DNA from: Bisbaumannia sp015645095
GTDB lineage: Bacteria; Pseudomonadota; Gammaproteobacteria; Pseudomonadales; Halomonadaceae
Assembly: GCA_036871055.1 (NCBI GenBank)
Contig: CP141893.1
Span: forward strand, 3,888,648 to 3,952,647
Reading direction: 5' to 3'
Length of the DNA stretch: 64,000 nucleotides
Below the pieces are notes generated by a model that saw only the letters and a list, made by a program, of their open reading frames with translations, had not been told where the DNA came from and ran no database searches. Every line of letters starts with the position of its first letter. Position 1 is the stretch's first letter. Shown here in pieces: positions 16,228 through 25,215 of this stretch. A program made the translations under genes and the position numbers.

Positions 16228-18435
16228 TCATAGCGGTGTCAGCTTGGCGAAGCCCAGCACCAGCCACTTGTCGCCCTCGCCCTCGAAGCTCACCTGTACC
16301 CGGGCGCGCTGCCCCTCGCCCTCGGCGTTGATGATCACCCCCTCACCGAACAGCGGATGGCTGACCCGCTGCCCCAGGGAGAGGCTGGGCAGCGTTTCGC
16401 CGCCATTGACGCCCTCCTGACGGGCCGCCGCGGGCATGGCCCGGCCGGCGGTGACCGGCCGCGAGATCTGGCCGCGCAGGCGCACCTCCTCCAGCAATGC
16501 CTCGGGCAGCTCGCGCAGGAAGCGGGAGGGACGCTGGAAGGTCTCCTTGCCGTGCAGGCGGCGCAGCTCCGCATAGGTGAGGTAGAGCTTGTGCATGGCC
16601 CGGGTCAGGCCCACGTAGCAGAGGCGCCGCTCCTCCTCCAGGCGCCCCGTCTCCTCCAGGGACATCTTGTGGGGGAAGAGTCCCTCCTCGACCCCGGCGA
16701 CGAAGACCACCGGGAACTCCAGCCCCTTGGCGGAGTGCAGGGTCATCAGCTGCACGCAGTCCTCGAACTCGTCCGCCTCGTGGTCGCCGGCATCCAGGGC
16801 CGCCTCGGCCAGGAAGGGCTCCAGGGCCGCGGCCCCCTCGCCCACCTCCCCCTCGCCCAGGGGCGTGCCCTGGGTGAAGGCCCGGGCGGCGGTGACCAGC
16901 TCCTCCAGGTTCTCGACCCGGGCCTGGCCCTTCTCGCCCTTCTCGTTACGGTGGTGCTCCAGCAGCCCCGACTGGCTCACCACATGGTCGATGATCTCGT
17001 GGAGCATCAGCGCCGCGGTATCGTGATCGAGACGCTCGATCAGCTCGGCGAAGGCCTGCACCGCCGTGGCGGCGCGTCCCTTGAGCCGGCCCTGGGCCAG
17101 GCAGTCGTGGAGCGCCTGCCACAGGGAGACGTTCTCCTCCCGGGCCCGCTCGCGGATCACCTCCACGGTGCGGGTGCCGATGCCCCGGGCGGGCACATTG
17201 ATCACCCGCTCCAGGGAAGCGTCGTCGTCGCGGTTGAGCAGCAGGCGCAGGTAGGCCAGGGCGTTCTTGATCTCCAGGCGCTCGTAGAAGCGGTGGCCGC
17301 CGTAGATGCGGTAGGGCATGCCCTGGCGGATCAGCGCCTCTTCCAGCACCCGGGACTGGGCGTTGGAACGGTAGAGGATGGCGATATCGCGGCGGTTGAT
17401 GCCCTCGTCCACCTTCTCCTTGATGGTGTCGACGATGAAACGCGCCTCGTCCAGGTCATTGAAGCCGGCATAGACGGAGATCGGCTCGCCCTCGGCGCCG
17501 TCGGTCCACAGCTCCTTGCCCATGCGCCCGCTGTTGTTGCTGATCAGCGCATTGGCGGCATCCAGGATGGCGCTGGTGGAACGATAGTTCTGCTCCAGGC
17601 GCACCGTCCTGGTGTCGGTGAACTCGGTCTCGAAGCGGCGGATATTCTCGACCCGGGCGCCGCGCCAGCCGTAGATCGACTGGTCGTCATCGCCCACCAC
17701 CGTCATCGGCGTGCGCTGGCCGCTGAGCAGCTTGAGCCAGGCGTACTGCAGGGTATTGGTGTCCTGGAACTCGTCCACCAGCACATGGGCGAAGCGCGCC
17801 TGGTAGTGGGCCAGCAGCGCCGGGGTATCGCGCAGCAGCTCCAGGCTGCGCAGCAGCAGCTCGCCGAAGTCCACCAGGCCACCCCGCTCGCAGGTCAGCT
17901 GGTAGCGCTCGTAGAGCTCCACCATCTGGCTCATGTAGGCGTCGCCGTGGGCATCCACCTGATGGGGCCGCAGCCCCTCCTCCTTGCAGCCGGAGATAAA
18001 GTACTGCACCTGGCGGGGCGGAAAGCGCTCGTCGTCGATGCGGTGATCCTTGAGCAGGCGCTTGATCAGGCGCAGCTGGTCATCGCTGTCGATGATCTGG
18101 AAGTGCTGGGGCAGGCGGGCGTCCTGCCAGTGGGTACGCAACAGGCGGTGAGCGATGGAGTGGAAGGTACCCACCCACATATGCCGCAGCGACAGGCCCA
18201 GCAGGGCCTCCAGGCGGGTGCGCATCTCCCGGGCCGCCTTGTTGGTGAAGGTCACCGCCAGGATGGCATAGGGGGAGAGCCCCTCGGTCTGCAGCAGCCA
18301 GGCGATGCGATGCACCAGCACCCGGGTCTTGCCAGAACCGGCCCCGGCCAGCACCAGCATGTTGCCCTGGGGGGCGCTGACGGCCTCGCGCTGGGCGGGG
18401 TTGAGGTGGTCGAGAATCGCCGTGACGTCGTCCAT
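16228..18435 (-). CDS. uvrD: DNA helicase II UvrD
   Basis: UvrD is the 3'-5' superfamily 1 helicase of nucleotide-excision and mismatch repair. It has 735 residues, close to the usual 720: Q motif LNPAQREAV, Walker A LAGAGSGKT (about residues 28-36), motif II VDEFQDTN, motif III GDDDQSIYGWRGA, LEQNYRST, and motif VI GLTRAMHKLYLTYAELR. The C-terminal SH3-like tail includes GQRVSHPLFGEGVI. The ATG at 18435 is preferred over one four codons upstream. A long heptamer array lies about 45 bases upstream of the start. Confidence 0.95.
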   Translation of the reverse strand: MDDVTAILDHLNPAQREAVSAPQGNMLVLAGAGSGKTRVLVHRIAWLLQTEGLSPYAILAVTFTNKAAREMRTRLEALLGLSLRHMWVGTFHSIAHRLLRTHWQDARLPQHFQIIDSDDQLRLIKRLLKDHRIDDERFPPRQVQYFISGCKEEGLRPHQVDAHGDAYMSQMVELYERYQLTCERGGLVDFGELLLRSLELLRDTPALLAHYQARFAHVLVDEFQDTNTLQYAWLKLLSGQRTPMTVVGDDDQSIYGWRGARVENIRRFETEFTDTRTVRLEQNYRSTSAILDAANALISNNSGRMGKELWTDGAEGEPISVYAGFNDLDEARFIVDTIKEKVDEGINRRDIAILYRSNAQSRVLEEALIRQGMPYRIYGGHRFYERLEIKNALAYLRLLLNRDDDASLERVINVPARGIGTRTVEVIRERAREENVSLWQALHDCLAQGRLKGRAATAVQAFAELIERLDHDTAALMLHEIIDHVVSQSGLLEHHRNEKGEKGQARVENLEELVTAARAFTQGTPLGEGEVGEGAAALEPFLAEAALDAGDHEADEFEDCVQLMTLHSAKGLEFPVVFVAGVEEGLFPHKMSLEETGRLEEERRLCYVGLTRAMHKLYLTYAELRRLHGKETFQRPSRFLRELPEALLEEVRLRGQISRPVTAGRAMPAAARQEGVNGGETLPSLSLGQRVSHPLFGEGVIINAEGEGQRARVQVSFEGEGDKWLVLGFAKLTPL

Positions 18436-18481
18436 AGGGGCAGGCACTTGCTGATCGAAAAATGGGCGACCAGCTTAGCAT

Positions 18482-18642
18482 AAGCTGGAAGCTGGAAGCT
18501 GGAAGCTGGAAGCTGGAAGCTGGAAGCTGGAAGCTGGAAGCTGGAAGCTGGAAGCTGGAAGCTGGAAGCTGGAAGCTGGAAGCTGGAAGCTGGAAGCTGG
18601 AAGCTGGAAGCTGGAAGCTGGAAGCTGGAAGCTGGAAGCTGG
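18482..18642. repeat. perfect tandem heptamer array (AAGCTGG)23
   Basis: Twenty-three uninterrupted perfect copies of AAGCTGG (161 bp), upstream of uvrD and downstream of hexR. Because 7 is not a multiple of 3, all frames are open on both strands and give fortuitous proteins of the type SSFQLPASSFQLPA. The downstream flank resembles that of the 6-copy array at 1334-1375. Perfect uniformity implies frequent replication slippage, and copy number probably varies between strains. Confidence 0.98.
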
Positions 18643-18733
18643 AAGGCAGCATGATCCAGCCAACCCTGGGGTCAAGGGCTTTCTTCTAGCTTCCAGCTCA
18701 TGGCTTAAAGCTCCCGGCGCAGCCGGGGTGGCT

Positions 18734-19600
18734 TCAGGCGCCCGGCTCGTCGTCTTCCGGGTAGCGCAGCGGCACCAGGCTCTTCTTCACCGACTTGAGC
18801 TGCTCGGCGAGCCGGGGGCCGCGGGTCTTGGCCACGCCCACCGCCAGCACGTCCACCAGCACCAGGTGGGCGATCCGCGAGCTCATGGGGGTGTAGATCT
18901 CGGTGTCCTCGTGAACATCGATATAGAGCGGCAGGCTCACCTCCTCGGCCAACGGCGAGCCACTGGGGCAGAGGCCGATCACGGTGGCCCCGGCCTCCCG
19001 GGCCAGGCGCACGCTGGCCACCAGGGCACGGGTACGGCCGGTCTGGGAGATCGCCACCACCACGTCGCCCTTGCCCAGGGTCACCGCCGACATGTTCTGC
19101 ATATGCGGGTCGGTATAGGCCGAGGTGGAGATCTGCAGACGAAAGAACTTGTGCTGGGCGTCGAAGGCCACGGCACCGGAGGCCCCAAAGCCGTAGAACT
19201 CCACCCGGTTGGCCATGGCCAGGGCATTGATGGCCTGGTTGAGGGCCTCGATATCCAGGCGGTCGCGCACCGAGAGCAGGGTGCCCACGGTGGAGTCGAA
19301 GATGTTATGGGAAAATTCGGCAACGCTGTCGCTGTCGTTCATGGAGAACTGGGCGAACTGACTGCCGGTGGCCAGCATCTGGGCCAGCTTGAGCTTGAAG
19401 TCCTGAAAACCGTTGCAGCCCAGGGCGCGGCAGAAGCGCACCACCGTGGGTTCGCTGACCTTGGCCTCGGTGGCCAGGTCGACGATGCGCATATGGATCA
19501 CTTCCTCGGGGTTGCGCAGCACAAAACGGGCCACTTTCTGCTCGGAGCGACGAAAGTGCTCCATGCGACCTCTTAACTCATCGAATAGGGCGCGGCTCAC
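18734..19600 (-). CDS. hexR: MurR/RpiR-family regulator, HexR-like
   Basis: HexR-type repressors control central carbon genes (zwf, edd, eda, gap) in response to KDPG. The 288-residue protein has an N-terminal RpiR helix-turn-helix (residues about 30-60, DLATEAKVSEPTVVRFCRALG) and a C-terminal SIS sugar-phosphate domain with FGFGASGAVAFDA and ISQTGRTRALVASVRLAREAGA. It starts at GTG with AGGAG upstream. No Entner-Doudoroff genes are adjacent, so HexR identity is by resemblance; another RpiR-family role is possible. Confidence 0.8.
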   Translation of the reverse strand: MSRALFDELRGRMEHFRRSEQKVARFVLRNPEEVIHMRIVDLATEAKVSEPTVVRFCRALGCNGFQDFKLKLAQMLATGSQFAQFSMNDSDSVAEFSHNIFDSTVGTLLSVRDRLDIEALNQAINALAMANRVEFYGFGASGAVAFDAQHKFFRLQISTSAYTDPHMQNMSAVTLGKGDVVVAISQTGRTRALVASVRLAREAGATVIGLCPSGSPLAEEVSLPLYIDVHEDTEIYTPMSSRIAHLVLVDVLAVGVAKTRGPRLAEQLKSVKKSLVPLRYPEDDEPGA

Positions 19601-19806
19601 GGTTCGCTCCTCGTTCTTTCGTTATCGTCAGGGACCCGACGGGGCGTCCGTTGAGTATGCCCAGCCCGGGGCCGGGCTGTCAGCACCGGAATCTCGACGC
19701 TTGACATCAACGGCCGGTCTGGGTCATCAAATTGTCAAGTAGGTTATAGTAAGAGAAGCAGTGTCGACACTTTTGTTGCTTGCGTCCTCTGCAGGAGAAC
19801 CGACTC

Positions 19807-20004
19807 ATGCGCGATATGGAACGGCTATCCACGCTTCGTAATGAACTGCTCGATATCTTCATGAGCATGGAGAACGACGAACACCAGCAGCGCCAGAAGA
19901 GCGCCGCCGTGCGCCATCTGCGGGCCCGTCGCGGCATCGAGCTGCATGGCGAATTCAAGCGCCTCGAGAAGGAGATCAGCGACCTCGACGACGCCTTGCA
20001 ATAG
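19807..20004 (+). CDS. small charged protein, PA3496-like
   Basis: A 65-residue highly charged protein beginning MRDMERLSTLRNELLD and ending in RHLRARRGIELHGEFKRLEKEISDLDDAL. The C-terminal half recalls the short conserved core of the PA3496 family (putative envelope integrity proteins), but I cannot confirm it. AGGAGA lies 8 bases before the ATG. No signal or membrane segment is present; it is predicted to be largely helical. It is followed at once by a strong hairpin, so it is a monocistronic unit divergent from hexR. Confidence 0.7.
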   Translation: MRDMERLSTLRNELLDIFMSMENDEHQQRQKSAAVRHLRARRGIELHGEFKRLEKEISDLDDALQ

Positions 20005-20015
20005 TCCCGAATACA

Positions 20016-20042
20016 GCGAGCCCCGGGATCACCGGGGCTCGC
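20016..20042. terminator. strong hairpin between convergent genes
   Basis: An 11-bp perfect stem GCGAGCCCCGG/CCGGGGCTCGC with a 5-base loop starts 11 bases after the small gene's stop and 33 bases from the end of the convergent symporter gene. No T run follows on either strand. Confidence 0.65.
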
Positions 20043-20074
20043 CAAGGGGGTCAGCGTACGGCTAGCGGCCTAGC

Positions 20075-21418
20075 TCAGATCAGGCCCGTCACGAAGACGA
20101 TGACCACCCCCACCGGCGCGATAAAACGCGCGCTGGCATGCCACAGGGTCGCGGCGGTACCGCCGAGGCCCAACTCCTTCTCGACGCTGGCGCGATCCAG
20201 GCACCAAGCCACGAAGACCACCGCACCCAGCCCAGTCAGGGGCAAGAGGATCTTGCTGGTGAAGGTATCCAGCAGGTCGAAGACGTTGAGCCCGAACAGC
20301 ACCGGCACATCCCAGACATTGAACGACAGCAGGGCGGCGATGCCCAGGAGCCAGACCGCACCGGCGCTGGCCAGGGTGGCGGCGACCCGCGACAGCGGGG
20401 TGCGCTCTTCCACCAGCTCCACCACCGGCTCCAGCAGCGAGATCGCCGAGGTCAGGGCGGCGAAGGTCAGCAGCAGGAAGAACATCAGGCCGAGGATCAT
20501 GCCGCCGCCCATGTTGCCGAAGGCCAGGGGCAGGGTGACGAAGATCAGGCCGGGACCGGAGTCGGGGTCGAGGCCGTTGGCGAAGACGATGGGGAAGATC
20601 GCCATGCCGGCGATCAGCGCCACCACGGTGTCGAGGATGATCACGGTGCGGGCGGTACCGATCAGGTTGACGTCCTCGCCCAGGTAGGAGCCGTAGGCCA
20701 TCATGATGCCCATGCCCAGGGACAGGGTGAAGAAGGCCTGGCCCATGGCGGCCAGCACCACGCCACCGTCCAGGGCGCTCCAGTCGGGACGGAACATGAA
20801 GGCCAGGGCCTCGCCGAAGTGGCCGGTGGTCATGCCGTAGCCCACCAGCAGCAGCAGCAGGATGAACAGGGCCGGCATCAGGGTGCGCACCGCGCTCTCC
20901 AGGCCCTTGGTCACGCCGCGGGCGACGATCCACACCACCAGTGCCATAAAGGCGGTGTGCCACAGCAGCAGCAGGCCGGGGCTGCTCAACAGGCCACCGA
21001 AGAGGCCGCCGATGCCGTCGGCATCCTGGCCACTGAAGGCGCCGGTCACCGAGCTCAGGGTATAGGAGAGCGACCAGCCGCCGATCACGCTATAGAAGGA
21101 GAGGATCAGGAAGGCCGCCAGCACGCCGCTGGCCCCGACCAGCAGCCAGGCGCCGGGTTGACCCCGCTCCCGTGCCAGCTCGGCCATGGCGTTGATGGGA
21201 TTCTTCTGGCCACGCCGGCCGATCAGCCACTCGGCGACCAGAATGGGAAGCCCGATCACCGCCACACAGATCAGGTAGACCAGGACGAAGGCGGCCCCGC
21301 CGCTATCGCCCACCATATAAGAGAAACGCCAGATATTGCCCAGGCCGACGGCGGAGCCGGTGGCGGCCAGGATAAAGGCCATCTTCGATGACCATTGTGC
21401 ATGGGATAGTTTCGACAT
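20075..21418 (-). CDS. neurotransmitter:sodium symporter (NSS/SLC6) family transporter
   Basis: A 447-residue sodium-coupled transporter of the NSS family (LeuT/MhsT/TnaT type), usually for amino acids. It shows the diagnostic TM1 motif ATGSAVGLGNIWRFSYM with the unwound substrate/Na+ site, then about 11 membrane helices, and TM6-like SLGMGIMMAYGSYLGED. The tail is short and no partner gene is present. The substrate cannot be predicted. A perfect inverted repeat lies 23 bases upstream of its start. Confidence 0.9.
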   Translation of the reverse strand: MSKLSHAQWSSKMAFILAATGSAVGLGNIWRFSYMVGDSGGAAFVLVYLICVAVIGLPILVAEWLIGRRGQKNPINAMAELARERGQPGAWLLVGASGVLAAFLILSFYSVIGGWSLSYTLSSVTGAFSGQDADGIGGLFGGLLSSPGLLLLWHTAFMALVVWIVARGVTKGLESAVRTLMPALFILLLLLVGYGMTTGHFGEALAFMFRPDWSALDGGVVLAAMGQAFFTLSLGMGIMMAYGSYLGEDVNLIGTARTVIILDTVVALIAGMAIFPIVFANGLDPDSGPGLIFVTLPLAFGNMGGGMILGLMFFLLLTFAALTSAISLLEPVVELVEERTPLSRVAATLASAGAVWLLGIAALLSFNVWDVPVLFGLNVFDLLDTFTSKILLPLTGLGAVVFVAWCLDRASVEKELGLGGTAATLWHASARFIAPVGVVIVFVTGLI

Positions 21419-21440
21419 GATTCACCCTGATTGTGCGTGT

Positions 21441-21468
21441 CGTTATCGATCGGTCGGATGCGATAACG
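21441..21468. promoter_or_regulatory. inverted repeat, candidate operator upstream of the NSS transporter
   Basis: CGTTATCG (21441-21448) and CGATAACG (21461-21468) form a perfect 8-bp inverted repeat with centres 20 bp apart, on the same helix face, just upstream of the symporter start. The rest of the 348-bp gap to the DUF72 gene holds no gene or other structure that I recognise. Confidence 0.5.
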
Positions 21469-21766
21469 GCTTGTGCTTATTGTTGCCACGTCCAGGTCGC
21501 CATGGGTCACACGGCATACCAAGGGCATGACAGGATCCAGGCAGGATCGCTGCCAAGTCACGCCCCCTCTCACCATAGTGCCTTGTCGGCGCTTCAGCAG
21601 GAGGGTGCCGAGCACCGTAACCTTACCGAATCCACGCAGGATCCGCGCAAAACCCGGGAAGATCTTTGGATAAACAGCGCTCAGAACGGTAAAACTATCC
21701 GATCATACGCTCGATGGCCAGGCCCGGCTGCCGCGAAGGCTTCAACCCAGGGACGATATCGATAGA

Positions 21767-22669
21767 TTAGAAAAGACTGACCTGCTGCTCGCCGGGAAAG
21801 GCGGCCAGCGCCGGCAGGGAGACGCGGCGAGCCACCTCGCCATAGAGGGAGCGCGCCAGGGCCGGTGCCTCCCGGTTATCCGGGGTATGCACAAAGAGGA
21901 AAGGGGTTTTCCCCTGTTTTATCCACAGGGCCAGGCGCTCCGCCCAGGGGGTGAAACGCTCCCGGTTGATCGCCTCGTCGAAGTGACCGATAAAGCGCAC
22001 CAGGGGCGAGGTCGCCGTGGAGAGCACATGCAGCGGGACTCTCGGCTTTTCGCCCTGGGCCTTGCTCAGCCGCGGGTCCCCTCCGGCGGGGGTCGCGAAG
22101 AGCGGGCGCACGTCCAGCATCACCCGATCGACACCGTGACTTATCAACAATCGGTTGAGGGCCCGCTCCGCCTCCCCCTTGTGGAAAAAATCGGGGTGGC
22201 GTACCTCCACCGCCGCCGGCAGATGCCCCGGCCAGGCCTGGAGCAGGGACGCCAGTCGGGGCAGCTCCTGGCCGCCGAAATCCCGGGGCAGCTGGATCAT
22301 CAGCGGGCCCAGGCGATCCTGGAGAGGCGCCAGGGCGTCTAGAAAGGCCTCGAGCTCCTGCTCGATGCCGACCAGGCGCCGGCGGTGGGTCAGCTCGGCG
22401 GGCAGCTTGAAACAGAAACGGAAATGCCTCGGCGCCTGACGCGCCCAGGCGGCCACGGTCTCCGCCCGAGGAGCCCCGCTGTAGAAGGTGGTATTGCCCT
22501 CCACGGTGTCGAAGACCGTGGCGTACTCGGCCAACATGCCGTCGCTGCCGCCATGGGGAGCGAAGAGGCGCCCCCGCCAATCGCCATTGGCCCACATGGC
22601 CAGGCCCAGATAAAGGCGCTGGCCCGGCGTCTCGACGGGTAGCGAGCGGTCACAAAACGGCAATGACAT
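21767..22669 (-). CDS. DUF72 family protein (YecE-like)
   Basis: A 300-residue protein of the DUF72/YecE family, which has a TIM-barrel-like fold and no established reaction. Typical segments are YLGLAMWANGDWRGRLF at the N-terminus, EYATVFDTVEGNTTFY, RFCFKLPAELTH, VEVRHPDFF and a C-terminal NREAPALARSL. It is divergent from the PAP2 phosphatase gene, whose possible upstream starts would overlap its 5' end. The Shine-Dalgarno is weak. Confidence 0.85.
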   Translation of the reverse strand: MSLPFCDRSLPVETPGQRLYLGLAMWANGDWRGRLFAPHGGSDGMLAEYATVFDTVEGNTTFYSGAPRAETVAAWARQAPRHFRFCFKLPAELTHRRRLVGIEQELEAFLDALAPLQDRLGPLMIQLPRDFGGQELPRLASLLQAWPGHLPAAVEVRHPDFFHKGEAERALNRLLISHGVDRVMLDVRPLFATPAGGDPRLSKAQGEKPRVPLHVLSTATSPLVRFIGHFDEAINRERFTPWAERLALWIKQGKTPFLFVHTPDNREAPALARSLYGEVARRVSLPALAAFPGEQQVSLF

Positions 22670-22731
22670 TCTGGATCGACCCTGGCAGCATGGGTGGCCG
22701 CGAGTTTACCGGAACGAGCCCTCCCACCTCC

Positions 22732-23331
22732 ATGGAAAGCCTCAACCTGACCCTTTTCCAGGCCCTGAATGCCTCTCCCGAGGCGCCCCAGGCACTACGC
22801 TGGCTGGCCGAGGCCTGCGCCGTCTACCTGATCTGGCTGATTCCGGTGCTGCTGGTGGTGGGCTGGCTGCGCGGCAGCGATCGCCTGCGCCGGCCGCTGC
22901 TGGAGGCCTTCCTGGCCACCCTGGTTGCCCTGGTAATGAGCTGGCTGATCGGCTGGCTCTGGCCCACCCCACGGCCCTTTATGGTGCCGGTGGGGCAGCA
23001 CTTCCTGGCCCATGCGGCCACCGCCTCCTTTCCCAGCAGCCACCTGACCATCATGCTGACCATGGGAGCGAGCCTGTGGCTGCATCCGGGCACTCGACGC
23101 CTCGGTCGCTACCTGCTGCTGCTGGCCCTGCCGGTGGCCTGGGCGCGAATCTATCTGGGGGTGCATTTTCCCCAGGACATGCTGGGAGCCGCCCTGCTCG
23201 CCGCCGGCATCGCCGGCCTGGTGGCCGCCAGCCGTTCCTGGCTGATCACCCCCCTCTACGAGCGGGTGGCGCGACGCCTCTTCCACCGGCTCTTCGCCCC
23301 GCTGATCCGCCGCGGCTGGTTGCAGCCCTAG
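22732..23331 (+). CDS. PAP2 undecaprenyl-diphosphate phosphatase, BcrC/YbjG-like
   Basis: A 199-residue membrane phosphatase that likely recycles undecaprenyl diphosphate for peptidoglycan synthesis. It begins ESLNLTLFQALNASP, as in YbjG/BcrC, and carries the PAP2 motifs WPTPRPF (motif 1 region), ATASFPSSHLTIM (motif 2, catalytic His) and ARIYLGVHFPQD (motif 3). Five to six helices are evident. The start is uncertain: the ATG at 22732 matches relatives, 22690 is an alternative. An unrelated UppP for the same reaction is at 28852-29649. Confidence 0.85.
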   Translation: MESLNLTLFQALNASPEAPQALRWLAEACAVYLIWLIPVLLVVGWLRGSDRLRRPLLEAFLATLVALVMSWLIGWLWPTPRPFMVPVGQHFLAHAATASFPSSHLTIMLTMGASLWLHPGTRRLGRYLLLLALPVAWARIYLGVHFPQDMLGAALLAAGIAGLVAASRSWLITPLYERVARRLFHRLFAPLIRRGWLQP

Positions 23332-23354
23332 GCTTCACCATCATCGACTTGGGT

Positions 23355-25184
23355 TTATTCCACCGTGACCGATTTGGCCAGGTTCCGTGGTTGATCCACA
23401 TCGGTGCCCTTGAGCACTGCCACATGGTAGGAGAGCAACTGTAGAGGCAGGGTGTAGAGGATCGGTGCCAGGGCCTCGTGTACCGCCGGCAGGCGCATTA
23501 CCCGCAGCCCCTCACCGGCCTCCAGGGCCACGCTCTCGTCGGCGAAGACGAAGAGCTCGCCGCCTCGAGCCCGCACCTCCTGGAGGTTGGACTTGAGCTT
23601 GTCGAGCAGCTCGTCGTTGGGGGCGACGGAAATGACCGGCATCTCGCTGTCGACCAGGGCCAGGGGGCCGTGCTTGAGCTCGCCGGCGGGGTAGGCCTCG
23701 GCATGGATATAGGAGATCTCCTTGAGCTTCAAGGCCCCCTCCAGGGCGATGGGGTAGTGAGCGCCACGCCCCAGGAAGAGCGCATGGTGCTTCTCGGCGA
23801 AGGCCTCGGCCAGGGACTCGATCTCACCATCCAGGGCCAGCACCCGGGTCACCGCCGTGGGCAACTCGCGCAGCGCCTCGAGCAGGCCCGCCGGTGCTTC
23901 CTGGCCTTGCACCCGCTGCAGGGCCAGGGTCAGCAGCAGAAGCGCCGTGAGCTGGGTGGTGAAGGCCTTGGTGGAGGCCACGCCGATCTCCGGACCGGCC
24001 TGGGTCAAGAGGGTCAGGTCCGACTCCCGCACCAATGAGCTACCCGGCACATTGCAGATCGCCAGGCTGGCCAGGTAGCCGCTCTCCTTGGCGAAGCGCA
24101 GCGCCGCCAGGGTATCGGCGGTCTCGCCGGACTGGGAGAGGGTGACGAAGAGGGTATTCTCCGGCACCACCACCCGGCGGTAACGGTACTCCGAGGCCAC
24201 CTCCACCTGGGTGGGCAGGCCCGCATAGCGCTCCAGCCAGTAACGGGCCACCAGGCCGGCGTGGTAGCTGGTGCCGCAGGCGACGATATGGATCTGGCGC
24301 ACCTGCTGGAAGAGCGCCTCCGCCCCGCTGCCGAAGCCGTTGATCAGCACCCCTTCCTTGCCGAGCCGCCCCTCCAGGGTGGCGGCGATCACCGCCGGCT
24401 GCTCATGGATCTCCTTGAGCATAAAGTGGCGGTAGCCGCCCTTGCTGGCGACTCCGTCGCCATGCTCGAAGACCCGCACCGGGCGCTCCACCGCCTGCCC
24501 CTGGGCATCATAGACGGCGATCTCGCCGCCCGGGCCGAGGCGCACCACATCGCCCTCCTCCAGGTAGATAAAGCGGTCGGTGACCTGCAGCAGCGCCAGC
24601 GGATCCGAGGCCAGGAAGGCCTCCTCGATGCCCACCCCCACCACCAGGGGGCTGCCCTGGCGGGCACCGATCACCACGCCGGGCTCCAGGGGGCTCATCA
24701 CCCCCAGGGCGTAGGCGCCATCCAGGCCGGCGGCCACCGCCTGTACCGCCGCCAGCAGCCCCTTGCCGTCGCGCAACTGGCGCGCCAGCAGATGGGCCAC
24801 CACCTCGGTATCGGTCTCGGAGGTAAAGGCGTAGCCCTCGGCCTGGAGCTCGCGGCGCAGCGCCTCGAAGTTCTCGATGATGCCGTTATGCACCACCGCC
24901 AGGGCGTCGCCGGACTGATGGGGGTGGGCATTGGCCTCGCTGGGCTTGCCATGGGTGGCCCAGCGGGTGTGGGCGATACCACTCTGCCCCACCAGGGGGG
25001 CCTCGGCGAGGCGCGCCTCCAGGGCCGCCACCTTGCCCAGGGCGCGGCGCCGGGCCAGCTGGCCCGAGGCCTCGAGCACCGCCATGCCAGCGGAGTCGTA
25101 GCCCCGGTACTCCAGGCGCTTGAGGCCCTCCAGCAGGATGGCCTGCACATTGCGGCCAGCGACCGCGGCGACGATTCCACACAT
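23355..25184 (-). CDS. glmS: glutamine--fructose-6-phosphate aminotransferase
   Basis: GlmS makes glucosamine-6-phosphate, the entry step to UDP-GlcNAc. It has 609 residues: an N-terminal glutaminase with catalytic Cys after Met (MCGIVAAVAGR) and the GIAHTRWATHG motif, two SIS isomerase domains (SQSGETADTLAALR) and the C-terminal LAKSVTVE. It follows the DeoR-type regulator gene after a 31-bp gap, the glmR-glmS arrangement also found in Pseudomonas. No glmS riboswitch is apparent upstream. Confidence 0.98.
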   Translation of the reverse strand: MCGIVAAVAGRNVQAILLEGLKRLEYRGYDSAGMAVLEASGQLARRRALGKVAALEARLAEAPLVGQSGIAHTRWATHGKPSEANAHPHQSGDALAVVHNGIIENFEALRRELQAEGYAFTSETDTEVVAHLLARQLRDGKGLLAAVQAVAAGLDGAYALGVMSPLEPGVVIGARQGSPLVVGVGIEEAFLASDPLALLQVTDRFIYLEEGDVVRLGPGGEIAVYDAQGQAVERPVRVFEHGDGVASKGGYRHFMLKEIHEQPAVIAATLEGRLGKEGVLINGFGSGAEALFQQVRQIHIVACGTSYHAGLVARYWLERYAGLPTQVEVASEYRYRRVVVPENTLFVTLSQSGETADTLAALRFAKESGYLASLAICNVPGSSLVRESDLTLLTQAGPEIGVASTKAFTTQLTALLLLTLALQRVQGQEAPAGLLEALRELPTAVTRVLALDGEIESLAEAFAEKHHALFLGRGAHYPIALEGALKLKEISYIHAEAYPAGELKHGPLALVDSEMPVISVAPNDELLDKLKSNLQEVRARGGELFVFADESVALEAGEGLRVMRLPAVHEALAPILYTLPLQLLSYHVAVLKGTDVDQPRNLAKSVTVE

Positions 25185-25215
25185 GCTTGTGTCTCCTTGA
25201 GAAAAAGGCGGCGAT

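Noticed and set aside
18482..18642. Repeat array considered as CRISPR
   Set aside because: The unit is 7 bp with no spacers and there are no cas genes.
18462..18689. Open frames on both strands through the heptamer array (repeating SSFQLPA or GSWKLEA)
   Set aside because: They arise because a 7-base stop-free unit opens every frame; no start context or family support.
25185..25215. glmS ribozyme/riboswitch
   Set aside because: The gap to glmR is only 31 bp, and glmS ribozymes belong mainly to Gram-positive bacteria.
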